DNA of 64,000 nucleotides from Zygaena filipendulae (GCA_907165275.2 CAJRBF020000002.1:1240001-1304000); one strand, 5' to 3'; shown: positions 11,253 to 25,000, numbered from the stretch's first letter. Translations and numbers: made by a program. Notes: generated by a model from the letters alone, not told the origin.

Positions 11253-11991
11253 ATGGAAAAATCATTAAAAAGACGAATTTTTGATGCTGCAGAAGCAGTT
11301 AAGAAAAAGGTGCGAAAAATGAGAAATGTCGAAATTGAAAATAAACGTGCATTGGAAACCGTGTTCAAGCCGGTCACAGAACCTCTTGCTCAATTTACGA
11401 AAGCTAATGAAAAAGCAACAAAACAAAAGCTGATTGAAAAATCTGAAGGCAACACCAACCATAACACCGGTACTGTTAAAGACACCAAGGATGAGAGCAG
11501 TGATAATTATTATACAGATAATTCAGAATCTGATTTAGACACAGACCCCTCAGTTTCATCCGTTATTGATACAACTCTCGATGATAAAAATACCTCGTCA
11601 TGGTCTGTGTCTTCAGAGGCGTTAGACGATGTTGTATTTGGTGTTAGATCAGAAAAAGGAAAACTTATGTTAGGTTCATCTCCTATAACGATCGGTGATC
11701 GATTTATATCTGTAGCTGGACATAAGTACGCTACCACTCCTGGCTTAAAACAATTGTTGCTTAAAAAAGATATCGATTTAAAATTAATTACGGATAGCGA
11801 CATGAAAAATTACAAAACTATGTTAATGAACACAAACGCTCACCGTCGAGATTACGATTCAAAAAAACCCATCAAAAGTAATAAAGGACAAAAATACGTA
11901 CAAATCATTAGACCTCTGTTTAATATAAAACAAACGAAAGGAGAAGGCTTACCGTCAATGAAAAAAATACGAAAAGATGTCGACTTAGTAT
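11253..11991 (+). pseudogene. Polinton conserved acidic protein, 3'-truncated by a repeat
   Basis: The first 246 codons match the 291-residue protein at 57358-58233. Homology ends abruptly at 'gtcgacttagtata', after which the 5'-truncated solo-LTR-like repeat begins, so the last 45 residues, the best conserved part in the intact copy, are missing. Substitutions relative to the other copy are few, pointing to a recent duplication. Confidence 0.85.
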
Positions 11992-13824
11992 AACATTAGT
12001 CACGAAGAAGGATCTTCAAATCACAGTACCAAATAGACTCGAAGCAAACGGAACTCTAATCTTGAACGGTTGGACATTGCACGTCGCGAGCGTATGATGG
12101 CGTAGATGGGTAAAAATCCGCGCCTTGAGTCATCTGCGCCGTGACGAGTTTCGTTGTGCGCCTTGTATCTTACCTTGAATAACAACGCCTTCCGTGTTAT
12201 TCAATCTACATATCACCGATGCGGCTGACTGGAAATGCCGGCCCTCTCCTACACCAGGGAAGGGTTGTTCGCTCTTCTCTCTGTTTTACCTTTCTTTTTA
12301 TTACAAATATTATCGATGGGCCAATGCGCTCTGTGGCTCGATTGCTGGCTGCAGAGACAGACTGGAGCTACTGTGACTCGCAACCACATGTATGCTTACG
12401 TAGGTCCCTGCGCTTTGCGATCGAGACCGTTGTGCAGAGGCTGGGGGATCGGCTGTTGGCGACCTCGTCGCTGACGCTAGATTCTCGGCAACCTTTGTGT
12501 TTTTCAACACGATGTGCTTGCCAATGTTCTGATGTGGCAGAACGAGTTGGATGCCCGAGTGGGTTCACAGGGGAGAGAGAGACATTCAACTCTACAGCTA
12601 CGGCTAGGCTACGGCCTCACTGCTTGCAGTATGGCAGAGAGTTCATCAGCTGAAGTTCCAGGTTCCAGGGAGAGATTGGTCTCCGACAACACACACATAC
12701 AATTTTGGATCACTGTGCTGGGGTTTGGTTTGTGGTGGTCCCACCCAACCCTGGTCTTCGGGCTGGCACATATTCAAGGGCTCACCATGGCTCCAACGCG
12801 GCGGTAGTCTTCGGACTGGGACGTACAGTCTCCTCACTGGATTCCTGAAACGGACGCTGGTGAATGATCTTAGATGTAACTATCTAGAATGATCCTCTAC
12901 CTTGTGAAACAGGTTGGGGGAGGTGACGAAGGCATTGTGCTGGATGGTCATCACCGTGGAATAGCGCAGGAGGGGCTATACCACCTTCCGGCGAATACTT
13001 ATGTATTAACTGGAAGCCTTACCTTCGGTTTGACGTCGGGATTGGTTGCAGTGCCAACAATCATTTCACGTAGTACTTGAGGTTCCTGTGGCCAATGCTT
13101 GCGTCATGCTGAGGGGACAAAACCTGGTCGACCTTGGAATAGAATCGTCTGGGTGGTTTATTATATATATTTATGCGTCCTGGCAATGTCTGAGCCATCT
13201 GAGCCAGGAATGGTAGCTTTTGACGAGATGTTGACCGGGGTTAAACCGACAAACACAAACTAAAACAGATTGTAGAGATAGACAAACATTAGGGTCAAGA
13301 TTATTCAAACTTAGCCTACAAGCAATAGATTAGGTCGTCAATACAAACTAATGAATTAGGCCGGAAAACAAACTAATAAAATAGAACATCGATATAATGT
13401 TAGGGAGGCAGGTCGTCACAAACAAACTAACAAAACTAGATCATCCACATAAATAAACTAAAAGTAGATCATCCACATAGATGAATTAAAAATAGATCAT
13501 CCACCTAAAGTTAGGAAAGAGGTCGCACGAAAGCGATAAAAATAGGGATTCGTCCGTGTACTAATCTAAAACCGTCCGTGTATTCGCTAAGCATAAATTA
13601 GAGATCGTTCATGTATTAACTTTAGAATCTTAGCTATAAACTTAACCAAACTAAAAAACTATGATGCAAATACTAAGACGATAGTTCAATCTCAACCTAA
13701 AAGAATCATAGGCTACTGCACACAACGAATTTAGAGTCCTAACCACTAGACAATCAGGCCAAATTAGAGATTATCGTAGTAAGAAGTAGATCGGAGGATG
13801 TAGCGCGAGGGGGGGTAAGTTACA
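11992..13824 (+). mobile_element. Solo-LTR-like repeat, 5'-truncated copy
   Basis: The segment matches 15640-17450 of the complete copy through to the terminal TTACA. It lacks the first ~0.8 kb, is joined directly to the broken Polinton gene, and ends with the flank cagc (13825-13828). That is the same tetramer that precedes the element start at 1403 and, reversed, at 9085. Open frames of 144 and 79 codons (12219-12653, 12235-12474) are repeated with it but have no recognisable domains or protein-like composition, so they are not annotated. Confidence 0.75.
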
Positions 13825-13828
13825 CAGC

Positions 13829-14866
13829 CAAAGCATTCTCGGAGTCCTGTTAAACGAAACGACGGTCATGGATCACTTCCAGATCCTGGGCGCCATGGCG
13901 GCCTAGAGATACGCCTTCTCCACGGGCCGTGAGAAATAAAGAATCTTCACAACTGGATGGTACTGGTAGGATCGCTCCATATTATAGTAACGTCTTGGTT
14001 AAACCCGTATTTTTCCCGAATTCGATTTTGAGAAATCGGAATTGCCGGTATTACAATGGCTTAATAAAATCTTGATAAAATCGAACATCTAAGGGCAATA
14101 CATGGTTGGAACGATGATGGAAAAGTTATTATGTGCAGTCACGTTTGACTGGATTGGCTAAGTTGTGGCACAAGACTTTGCGTTCTTATGAATTTACATG
14201 GCATAAATAGAAACAAAAGATTTTAGAGGCATTCCCTGACAATATCGATTACACGGGTTAATTTAGATACTCGAGATTGCTCGCTAAAACTTGTCTTATT
14301 GCTTCCATCAGATATTTTTGTAAAAGGTTTTGGAGGTAGTCCAATAAAAGTATGAAGGTCAGGTGTCGATAGAATTCGTAGTAAATGGGTTTGAAGTCCT
14401 GGAGATTTTTTTCTTATAGGAATATATCAATGCTTATAAGTCTAAAAATGTGTGATTATGCGCGGGTATTCAATTACAGCATTTCTTCTTTAGTGCGCTT
14501 AGTAGCGGTGTATACTCGTGGTTATTGTGGTAGCGGTAAGTCTTTCTTAATAATTTGTAGTGGAATTACACAATATTTAACTTGATGTTAATTAATGCAG
14601 TAGTAACTCTATTTAACCATTGAGCTTTTGAAGAAAATAGATAGGTAAAGGTACTTTCTGTGAAATTATTCTGTAATCCTCCTGTAATATAAACAATTTA
14701 ATTAAACGTAATATGCATTTGTATAACACATTAAAAGGTTGCGATTCAAGTGTGGTCTCTAAGTTAGTTTTCAAATTCGAATCTTGTTTAAAACAATAGT
14801 CACAGTTTTCCTTTTGATTATATGCCAACATTCATTAATAATACTTGAATAGATACGTATAGAGAA
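13829..14866. other. Unannotated 1-kb stretch
   Basis: No convincing ORF, splice-supported exon, RNA gene or element terminus was seen. The 66- and 72-codon frames here look random. It may be the original flank of the LTR-like insertions. Confidence 0.5.
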
Positions 14867-17450
14867 TGTGACGACCCATATGGTCCTACAAAATTTTTTT
14901 TTTGTTATAATTAAAATCTTAAATAATTATTAGAGTATAGAAGATAATACACCTATAAAATTACATTTAAAACATATTAGAGGACATTGCGGTTCAAATA
15001 ATGTTAAGTTTCAAGAGTATAGGATCAAGTTGGAAAACACGAATCCCCGCCTCGGGCGTCTCTGTGAACGCACCGCCAGTATCCACGAGCCGTATATCTA
15101 CGGGGAATACGGAGGTAAAAAAATGTCCTGACGACAAAAAGTTGTTGGGAAAGTAAATTGATAATAGTGTAATAATAAACGAATGCGATGGGGAGGGAAC
15201 GTCTAAGGGACAATAAATATAATATTATTGCACATTTATCAAACATAAAATTTATTTTCTCATACAAATTTTTTAATAAATAATATTCATGCAAAGTACG
15301 TCGTGGTCGAGCGGTCTGCGCGCAGAACGATTTATCGGTTTGTGCAAGGATTCGTACACGCAACCTGAAAGTTTCGTCATTACGCATTGTGTCCTGATTG
15401 CGTTGTGCAGAGGCGAGCATGCGCGATTGTGATACTTGGTGGTCGCATGAAAGCGTATGCGCTTCGTGAACGAAATGCTTTGAGTAGAATATTGGTATTA
15501 ATTTTTATCATTACAAAAGACGGTTCGTTACGAATAGTCTTGTTGAGCGATCGATAGCGCAGAGTGGTTTAATGGTTTTGTGCGAAGGTCTCTCAGTGCA
15601 CTTGACGTCCGTTAGGATATCTCGAGCGTAGACCTGAAAACATTAGTCACGAGGAAGGATCTTCAAATCACAGTACCAAATAGGCTCGAAGCAAACGAAA
15701 CTCTAATCTTGAACGGTTGGACATTGCACGTCGCGAGCGTATGATGGCGTAGATGGGTAAAAATCCGCGCCTTGAGTCATCTGCGCCGTGACGAGTTTCG
15801 TTGTGCGCCTTGTACCTTACCTTGAATAACAACGCCTTCCGTGTTATTCAATCTACATATCACCGATGCGGCTGACTGGAGATGCCGGCCCTCTCCTACA
15901 CCAGGGAAGGGTTGTTCGCTCTTCTTTCTGTTTTACCTTTCTTTTTATTATAAACATTACTGATGGGCCAATGCGCTCTGTGGCTCGATTGCTGGCTGCG
16001 GAGACAGACTGGAGCTACTGTGACTCGCAACCACATGTATGCTTACGTAGGTCCCTGCGCTTTGCGATCGAGACCGTTGTGCAGAGGCTGGGGAATCGGC
16101 TGTTGGCGACCTCGTCGCTGACACTAGATTCTCGGCAACCTTTGTGTTTTTCAACACGATGTGCTTGCCAATGTTCTGATGTGGCAGAACGAGTTGGATG
16201 CCCGAGTGGGTTCACAGGGGAGAGAGAGCCATTCAACCCTACAGCTACGGCTAGGCTACGGCCTCACTGCTTGCAGTATGACAGAGAGTTCATCAGCTGA
16301 AGTTCCAGGTTCCAGGGAGAGATTGGTCTCCGATAACACACACATACAATTTTGGATCACTGTGCTGGGGTTTGGTTTGTGGTGGTCCCACCCAACCCTG
16401 ATCTTCGGGCTGGCACATATTCAAGGGCTCCATGGCATGGCTCCAACGCGGCGGTAGTCTTCGGACTGGGGACGTACAGTCTCCTCACTGGATTCCTGAA
16501 ATGGACGCTGGTGAATGATCTTAGATGTAACCATCTAGAATGATCCTTTACCTTGTGAAACAGGTTGGGGGAGGTGACGAAGGCATTGTGCTGGATGGTC
16601 ATCACCGTGGAATAGCGCAGGAGGGGCTATACCACCTTCTGGCGAATACTTATGTATTAACTGGAAGCCTTACCTTCGGTTTGACGTCGGGATTGGTTGC
16701 AGTGCCAACAATCATTTCACGTAGTACTTGAGGTTCCTGTGGCCAATGCTTGCGTCATGCTGAGGGGACAAAACCTGGTCGACCTTGGAACAGAATCGTC
16801 TGGGTGGTTTATTAAATATATTTATGCGTCCTGGCAATGTCTGAGCCATCTGAGCCAGGAATGGTAGCTTTTGACGAGATGTTGACCAGGGTTAAACTGA
16901 CAAACACACACTAAAACAGATTGTAGGGATAGACAAACATAAGGGTCAAGATTATTCAAACTTAGCCTAAAAGCCAATAGATTAGGCCGGAAAACAAACT
17001 AATAAAATAGGGCATCGATATAATGTTAGGGAGGCAGGTCGTCACAAACAAACTAACAAAACTAGATCATCCACATAAATAAACTAAAAGTAGATCATCC
17101 ACATAGATGAATTAAAAATAGATCATTCACCTAAAGTTAGGAAAGAGGTCGCACGAAAGCAATAAAAATAGGGATTCGTCCGTGTACTAGTCTAAGATCG
17201 TTCGTGTATTCGCTAAACATAAATTAGAGATCGTTCATGTATTAACTTTAGAATCTTAGCTATAAACTTAACCAAAACTAAAAACTATGATGCAAATACT
17301 AAGACGATAGTTCAATCTCAACCTAAAAGAATCATAGGTAACTGCACACAACGAAGTTAGAGTCCTAACCACTAGACAATCAGGCCAAATTAGAGATTAT
17401 CGTAGTAAGAAGTAGATCGGAGAAAGTCGCGCGAGGGGGGGTAACTTACA
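14867..17450 (+). mobile_element. Complete 2.58-kb solo-LTR-like element with 4-bp target duplication
   Basis: The element starts TGTGACGACC and ends GTAACTTACA, with TG...CA termini flanked on both sides by agaa (14863-14866 and 17451-17454). This is the signature of an LTR insertion. No gag/pol sequence lies inside, and 2.58 kb is long for an LTR, so a solo LTR of a large element or a coding-free (LARD-like) derivative are both possible. Two other partial copies occur in the window. Confidence 0.68.
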
Positions 17451-17454
17451 AGAA

Positions 17455-18400
17455 CAAAATCAGTTTTAGAGTATTATCATAATTTACCTTCAACGATAAG
17501 TAATATTTTACTGCTAGGTGCCTACTATCCCCCGCGATTAAACCCGCGATATTCCTTTACATCCGGATAAAATGTACCTACCTTATTGCCTATTTCACTT
17601 TTGTCCATACCTAACCTATTAAAATATCTGTTTCCCCGCTGATTTCCCAGCGTGAATTTTGATATTTCGGCAGGAATTCTTTGTTTGGAAATGGAAAGTA
17701 CGTGTCACTCCTGTGCTGTGTCAGTATCTTTTATAAAGGAATTTTAAGAATCTGTTCAGTAGTACCAGAGACTACCCACTACATCCAAACTTACAAAGTT
17801 TGCAAACTTATATAACTTTACCTCCGTATATTATCTAATAGGCGCCAATAAGGACATAAGATCCATTTTTGTTTGTTTCCTTGGTTGTTTGTAATGGATA
17901 GACTTCTTTCTTTTCTTCAACTAGAACTTGTCCAGAAGGTGTCAAATCATAGTCAGATTACATACAATTGTTCTAAATAGTCTCTGAGACCGATACAATC
18001 TCGACAGACGAGTCAGGTGGATAGCATAGAAGAATTGATAGTTAATTTTGGGTTTGGTGCGCTTGCGATCTCCCGGTACGTTTCTGATCGTTTGGCGGTT
18101 GGGAAGCAGTCCCTTATTCATACTTTTTTTTAAAAATTAATGTATGTGTTGTGTCAAATAAAGTTCTTTCAATGTCAATTTAATCTAGGTACTTGAGGGA
18201 AAAAGAATTTACTCTACCAATTGTGTAAGGAATAACTAGCTGGTTCACTAGTTAAAGCGATTTTGATTATTGGATTTAATTGCTAATGGATTAGGTACAA
18301 AAATTAAATACTGGAATATATGGTCATGTACCTGATGTACCTATACTAAAGTAATGGTTAAAAGTGGTTGATAATAATTAATCTAAGTGATGAATGGTAT
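17455..18400. other. Intergenic, degenerate repeat remnants
   Basis: The segment at 17531-17700 loosely resembles the 'cccgcg...tttcggcaggaattc' repeat seen clearly at 28062. A short 'aataaagttctttcaatg' end occurs near 18158. No gene is supported. Confidence 0.4.
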
Positions 18401-18403
18401 TTC

Positions 18404-18710
18404 ATTCCGTCCGTGGAGCTTGTTTGAAGCGGACATACGCATCGTTCTCGCAATTTCTCTCAGCCTCATTTAATATAGTGCAGTGATACTAATTCGATCG
18501 TGGTGCAACCACTTAAGGTCCATTGTCGTGTGATTTGGCTACGCTGTGTTATTACCTTTCCGCCCGTGGAGCTGGTTTGAAGCGGACATACGCATCGTTC
18601 TCGCAATTTCTCTAAACTGCGTTGATACACATAGTGCAGTGATAACTCCTTCGTAGTGCAACCACATAAGATCTACTGTCGTGTGGTCTGGTTGCGCTGT
18701 GTTAACACCT
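18404..18710 (+). repeat. Two ~152-bp tandem units in the LINE 5' UTR
   Basis: The motif 'cgtggagct..tttgaagcgg' followed by 'acatacgcatcgttctcgca' recurs at about 18408 and 18560, and each unit ends with 'gtgttaacacct' or 'gtgttattacct'. Monomer repetition in the 5' UTR is known for several LINE families and usually carries the internal promoter. Confidence 0.75.
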
Positions 18711-18735
18711 ACTGTTGTTACGTTCATATTGCAAG

Positions 18736-19492
18736 ATGCAGCGCACTCCACCATCACCGCAGAAATGCTTGTCGACTCCTGATTTATCATACTCAACACC
18801 GGATAATAATTCGGTTTTAACCGGAACACGCAAGCGTAAGTGCCCGGATAGCGATATAGGTTCGATCCTTGAGTTGGTTGAAAGGAAAATTAATGATCAA
18901 CTTAATTCATGGCAGACTCGACTGGATACTTCAATCTCAGAGACCATCGTAAGCGCCGTGAATGTTGTTCTCGAGCGGGAAATGGGTAAATTGTCGTGTT
19001 CTCTAACTGATTCGCTTCAAAAAATTAACACCAGGTTGGATGATGTAGACAAAACACTCACATATAACTCGGATAGACAAGATTCATTTGAAACTCGTCT
19101 TGCATCCATTGAAAAAAACTTGATATCCGAAATTGATCTTAGTGAACAGCTGAATAAGTTACAATTTAAAAGAGATGGTATGGAGCAGCAGTCGAGGCAG
19201 TGTAACGTGGAGATAATTAATATCCCTGAGCGCCGAGATGAAAAATTAATGGCAATTGTCGAAAAAATTTCTATAACTATTAAGCAGCCTTTTAATCCCG
19301 GGGATATAGTCTCAGTTCACCGTGTACCACACATGGACCCCAAGAACGCTCGTCCTAAAAACATTATATTAAAATTCGCTTCTAAAATCGCTCGTGACAA
19401 TTTTATTACCGCGGCGCGTGCGGCGAGAGGTTTGAGTTCGGATCAGTTTGTGTCGACCTCTGGAGCTTCGTATAAGATCTACGTAAACGAAT
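18736..19492 (+). pseudogene. LINE ORF1 (coiled coil, FP-like nucleic-acid-binding domain), C-terminus lost
   Basis: About 250 residues are recognisable. An N-terminal Ser/Pro-rich segment is followed by a long heptad region (residues ~45-150). Next comes 'NVEIINIPERRDE', 'VHRVPHMDPKNARPKNIILKF' read as two blocks, and 'YKIYVNE', a pattern shared with ORF1 proteins of insect LINEs that carry a baculovirus FP-like domain. The chosen ATG is the second in the frame. Homology ends at YVNE, where the deletion junction enters the ORF2 remnant in another frame. Confidence 0.72.
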
Positions 19493-19529
19493 GGTGGTTT
19501 CTTCTCTTGCGCATGTTGAGAGGCATGGA

Positions 19530-21737
19530 CAGTACGGTGCGGATGCGTTTTCCTATCACGATCTCGTGTATTTATCCTACAAAACTCGTCCTCCAAAAGC
19601 CAAGCCCAGGATCCTTATGCAACGCAGTTTTGGCTGTATGAATTTAAACCGTCTTCGAGAAGATGCTTTGAAGATTGACTGGTCGGTCATCGATAACGCT
19701 GACACCATGGACGCCAAGGTGGAAATCTTTAAATCACTACTGATTCGGCTTTATGATGTCCATGCGCCTATCCGTCGGATAAAAATTAAACATCTTCCTG
19801 CTCCTTGGCTTTCTGATGACATTAAGCTGCTTAAGGAAAAGAAAAATCGTGCTAAAGCTAAGTACAAGTCAAATCCCTCAGACGCTAACCGTGATAGGTA
19901 TCATCGCGCTCGGAACTGCTGTAATAGAATGTGCAGAGATGCACAGCGTCATCATATTCATAAAGCTATAGAAAACGGCGATCCGGCGAATGTCTGGAAG
20001 TTCCTAAATACTTTGGGGGTAGGCAAATCACGTGACAACATTTTACCTAAGGATCTCGATGTCAACTCCTTAAACAACCATTTTTCTTCTTCCCTGTCAC
20101 TCAACGATCATGTCAAGTCGAATACGCTGCGTCAGCTTGCTTCTATACCTACTTCTCAATTTACTCCTTCTTTCTCTTTTGAACCATTTTCCGCTCAAGA
20201 TGTTGAGAAAGGTATAAACTCCATTTCTTCGAATGCCGTCGGGGGCGACTGCATTAGCCGTAAAATGATTGTCCCCCTAACTGACCTACTCGCTCCCGTC
20301 ATAGCTAAAATCTTTAACTATTCCGTTACCTCGCGCTCCTTTCCTTCATCCTGGAAGAATGCCCTTATTATTCCTTTGCCCAAAAAATGCAATCCCTCTT
20401 CTTTCAATGACTACCGCCCTATTTCTATATTGCCTTTCCTCTCCAAAGTTTTGGAGCGGTTAGTCCACTGGCAGTTGAACAATTTCCTTTCCGTAAATGA
20501 TCTGCACAATCCTTTCCAATCCGGTTTCCGTCCTGGTCATAGTACGGCTACTGCTTTAGTCAAGATATCCGATGACATTCGATATGGAATGGAAAATCGT
20601 CAGCTTACAGTTCTTACTCTGCTTGATTTTAGCAATGCTTTTAATACTGTCGATTTCGACATCCTACTCGGGGTACTTCGATCTCTTGGCATATCTCGAG
20701 CGGCAATTGATTGGTTCCATAGCTACCTATATGAGCGTTGGCAGTGTGTTAAAATAGATGATAATATTTCTACCTGGTGCAATACTACTGCTGGCGTTCC
20801 GCAGGGTGGTGTGCTGTCCCCTCTCTTATTTTCTATCTTTATAAATTCCATAACCAATCAACTATCTTCTTTCTACCATCTGTATGCAGACGATTTGCAA
20901 ATTTACTCTCAGGCTTCCTTCAATAATCTTTCTCGGGCTGTCAGTGTTATCAACTCGGATCTGGAACTTATCCTTAACTGGAGTACACGATATGGTTTAA
21001 AAGTTAATCCTCAAAAAACCCAGGTGATAATCATTGGCAGTCCTTCCTATATTTCCAGAATTGACTTTCATCAAATCCCTTCGGTCATTTTTGACGGTAC
21101 TTGCATTCCTTATAGCCAATCGGTCAAGAATCTCGGAGTGTACTTCGATTCCACATTTTCTTGGAGTCGTCAGGTGGCTGAGGTTAGTAGGAGGATATTT
21201 GCAACGTCTGGATCGTTGCGACGTTTGCGTAATTTTCTACCGATACCCACCAAAACTGCACTAGCACAATCCCTTCTTCTTCCTATACTTGATTATGCAG
21301 ATACCTCATATCCTGACCTTAGCGGCGATTTACTTAATAAGCTGGAACGTCTCCAAAATTTCTGTATAAGGTTCATCTTTGGGCTGCGGAAATACGACCA
21401 TATATCAGAGTACCGCACCAAACTGAAATGGCTTCCTATTCGCCGTCGCCGGGACCTACATATCCTTTCTCTCCTGTACTCTGTGCTATTTATTCCTAGA
21501 ACTCCTTCCTATCTCAAAGAACGTTTCAAGTTCCTTTCTTCCTCCCATAGCCTCTCCCTTCGCTCATCTGAAAACTTATGTCTCTCCTTACCTATCCACT
21601 CCTCTAAATTCTATGATTTTTCCTACACTGTCCGAGCTGCAAGGCTTTGGAATTCCCTACCGGTGCCTATCAGGTCTGCCAGATCGCTGGAGATATTCAA
21701 GGAGTCGTTGAGAGAACATTATCTGAACTCTGGTTAG
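19530..21737 (+). pseudogene. LINE ORF2, reverse transcriptase without its endonuclease
   Basis: The open frame (from 19491) begins with only the last strand of the AP-endonuclease ('YHDLVYLSYK'), then a linker and a complete RT: NDYRPISILPF, LLDFSNAFNTVD, GVPQGGVLSP and the catalytic LYADDLQIY (about 20878-20910). The C-terminal zinc-like and maturase region is present to the stop. Without the nicking domain and without its own start codon context, autonomous target-primed insertion is unlikely. Confidence 0.85.
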
Positions 21738-22083
21738 CGCAATAGGTTCCGTGAACAGTGTATCTATTAGTACATTTTAAGCATGTTTGTTGTTGCTGTT
21801 GTTTATTGTATGTGTGTATATATATTTGTTTATGTCCGTCTAATGTATGTTTAAGTAGTCCCAATTCGTTTTTGTATCTGTTTTTGGAATGTTATCTAAA
21901 TGCCGCACTCTCTACCTTTCTCTTCCTCTCTCCCTCTAACTTAGGTTGCCTATGAAAAGATTGCTCTTAGCAATATAGGTCACCTAAATTGTACGTACCT
22001 ACTATGTAACTGTGTCTTTGTAATATGTGTTTTCTTCTGTGTGCGTGCAATAAAGTATATTTGATTTGATTTGATTTGAACAC

Positions 22084-25000
22084 TTAACACTGCGAAATAA
22101 GATGCTTTTTCGCATGTGTCGAGATGTTGCCAGTAAGCATGGTTATAGGTATGTTTGGGTTAGACATGGTACTGTACTGGTTAGACATACAGATTCCTCT
22201 CCTGTGTTTGCGGTACGATCGGAGAAAGACATTGCAAAAATTATACCTTAACCTAAATAATCCTATGTCAAAAGATCGACAATTCTTTTCCAAATTATGC
22301 ATATTATCACCTATTACTAAAACCACAGTTGCCTTAATGATTAAGTATCTATCTTATAGTCATTTTCCATGTTACTATACTTATTTAGTTTTTGTTTGGT
22401 TTAAGACTATGATTTATACCGATCTTGCCTCCTATGGCCAAAATTTTTATTTTTTAAATTTTTTATTATGTTTTTATTTAATTTTTTTTTTTGTTTTTCC
22501 AATACAGCGAAAATTGTATAAATATATACTATTGTGTAAAATTTTAAGGGTTGACATGCTCTTTATGAATCAAACACATCATTTGGGATTGATATCTAAA
22601 AAAAAAAAATTAGTAATAGTAATTGTTTAACTATTTATTACCAGAATTGCCGGGGACTTAGAACAAAATTGCACACACTTTATATGAATGTACTATCTAA
22701 TTCGTATGATATAATTGTTTTGACTGAAACATGGTTACATGGAGACATTTTTGACAGCGAATTTATGGATACCAGATATCGGGTGTTTCGTAAGGACAGG
22801 GATCGTAATGCCAGCGGCCGGCGGGATGGCGGCGGCGTATTGGTTGCGGTTTTGAATTCGTTATGTATAGGTATTTCTGAAGTGACATTGTATGACTTGC
22901 CGCAGCAACCTGATTCCTTCGACGGCGCCATGCTGCCGCCTATTGTTGACTGTGTGAATCTTAGACTTCATTTTGGTGATTGTAATTATTTTATTTCTGC
23001 AGTTTATATACCGCCTAACATAAATCAACATATTTATGAAACATATTTTTCTTTACTGCAAAATAGTTTATTGTATTCGACTACGAAAATCACAGATTAT
23101 TTTGTAGTAGGTGACTTTAACTTACCTAACGTAGAGTGGTGTGATAATAATTATTGTTCGAAACCAAAAATTACTGGTAATATTAGTCACCCTAGCAGAT
23201 GTTTGATTGAATTCATGTCAATTATGAATTGCTATCAAGTAAATACGTTAAAAAACAAAAAAGATGGTATTCTAGATCTTCTTTTCACTAATAAAAATGA
23301 TTGTACATTGTTATCTGTACAGGATCCACTGGTCCCTCTTGATGACTACCATCCTTCTTTTTATGTAATGGTGCCTGTTTCGAGTAGAGTTAAACAATTG
23401 CAATGTAAAACTCATATAAAATATTCATATAAGGATGCAGATTACACAAAAATAAAGGAGGAAATATTAAATATCGATTTGATTGGGTTATTTGAGAGTA
23501 AGTCAGCCGAAGATGCCGTGTCTGATTTTTATGAGATAATCTATAGTATTATAAAGAAACATGTACCAATTAAAGTAATAAAAGCGTCTGTTTTTCCTTG
23601 TTGGTTTAATAAGAATCTTATATATCTGTTTAAAAAGAAAAGACATGCCTGGATTAATATGAAAAAATTTAGTAATGAATCAAATTACAACATATTTTCA
23701 GAATATAGAAAACAATTTAAAAAAGCTTCCAAAATTTGCTATAAAAAATATCTCCTAAATGTAGAAAATGGAATTAAAGATAACATTAAATATTTTTGGA
23801 CTTATGTATATAACAAAAAGCTAACGACAGGCATACCAAGCACTATGTGTTATAATAATGTAACTACTGCTAGTCCTGTGGAAATATGTAACCTTTTCGC
23901 AAATTTCTTCCAGTCGGTCTATGAAACGTCTACTGTACCAATTGGCTATGATATAAGTGATGTGCATATACAAGAAATTAAAACACCTAGCGCTATACTT
24001 GACAATATATTAATTCTTGATACTGATGTTGAGCAAGCATTAAAATCAATTGATATTTCGAAGGGATCTGGAACGGATAATATACCTGCTATCTTTTTTA
24101 AGTCGATTAGTGATGTAATTAGTGAACCCCTGTGCTTTTTAATGAATAAATGTTTGCGGGAAGGTGCGTTTCCTGTCATTTGGAAAAGTGCAAGGATTGT
24201 GCCAGTACACAAGGGTGGTTCTAGTAAAAATGTTGAAAACTATAGGCCAATATCAATTTTGTCAGTACTGTCAAAGCTCTTCGAGAGACTGGTGCATAAA
24301 GCTATATATCCTTATTTACATAGCGTCATCCTTGCTGAGCAGCATGGTTTTACACAAAAACGTTCTACAGTTACAAATTTATTAAATTATATAACTTATT
24401 TATTTGAAGGTATTGACTGTAATAAACAAATTGATAGTGTGTATACAGACTTCAGGAAAGCTTTTGACCGAGTTGATCATAAAATCTTGCTTGAGAAAAT
24501 TGCATTTAATGGTATAAGAGGAAATCTCTGGAGGTGGTTTAAATCTTATGTGACTAATAGAACACAAAAAGTTGTTGTAAAAGGTTATGAATCCTATGAA
24601 ATTGTTGCAAATTCTGGAGTTCCTCAAGGATCCATTCTAGGACCTCTTCTGTTTGTCATATTTATAAATGACGTTAATCAATGTTTTAAATATTGCAACT
24701 TTATTTTGTATGCTGATGACTTAAAAATTTATCGAGTGATTGAAAATCCTACTGATCATGACAGATTTCAAGAAGATTTAGATCGTTTCTCAGTTTATTG
24801 TGCCGAAAACAAGCTTGAGTTGAGTCTGAATAAATGTAAATCAATAACATTTACAAAGAAAAGGAATATAAGCAATTATTGCTATTCATTGTGTGGCACA
24901 ATTCTTGATAAGGTAAATAGTATCAGAGATCTTGGAATCACTTTAGATAGTAAGTTGCATTTCGACATTCATATAGAAAATATAATTAATAAGGCTTATA

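Larger units (their letters stand above)
18401..22080 (+). mobile_element. Non-LTR retrotransposon with internal deletion of the endonuclease
   Basis: A 5' tandem repeat, ORF1, most of ORF2 and a 3' end with 'aataaagtat' plus tandem TTTGA units (22058-22080). Between ORF1 and ORF2 about 0.7-1 kb expected for the ORF1 C-terminus and the AP-endonuclease is absent. A second 3' fragment of the same family lies at 29840-30560 on the minus strand. Confidence 0.85.

Noticed and set aside
12219..12653. 144-codon ORF, repeated at 15866-16300
   Set aside because: Part of the same repeat; opposite strand and other frames are equally open and the composition is not protein-like.
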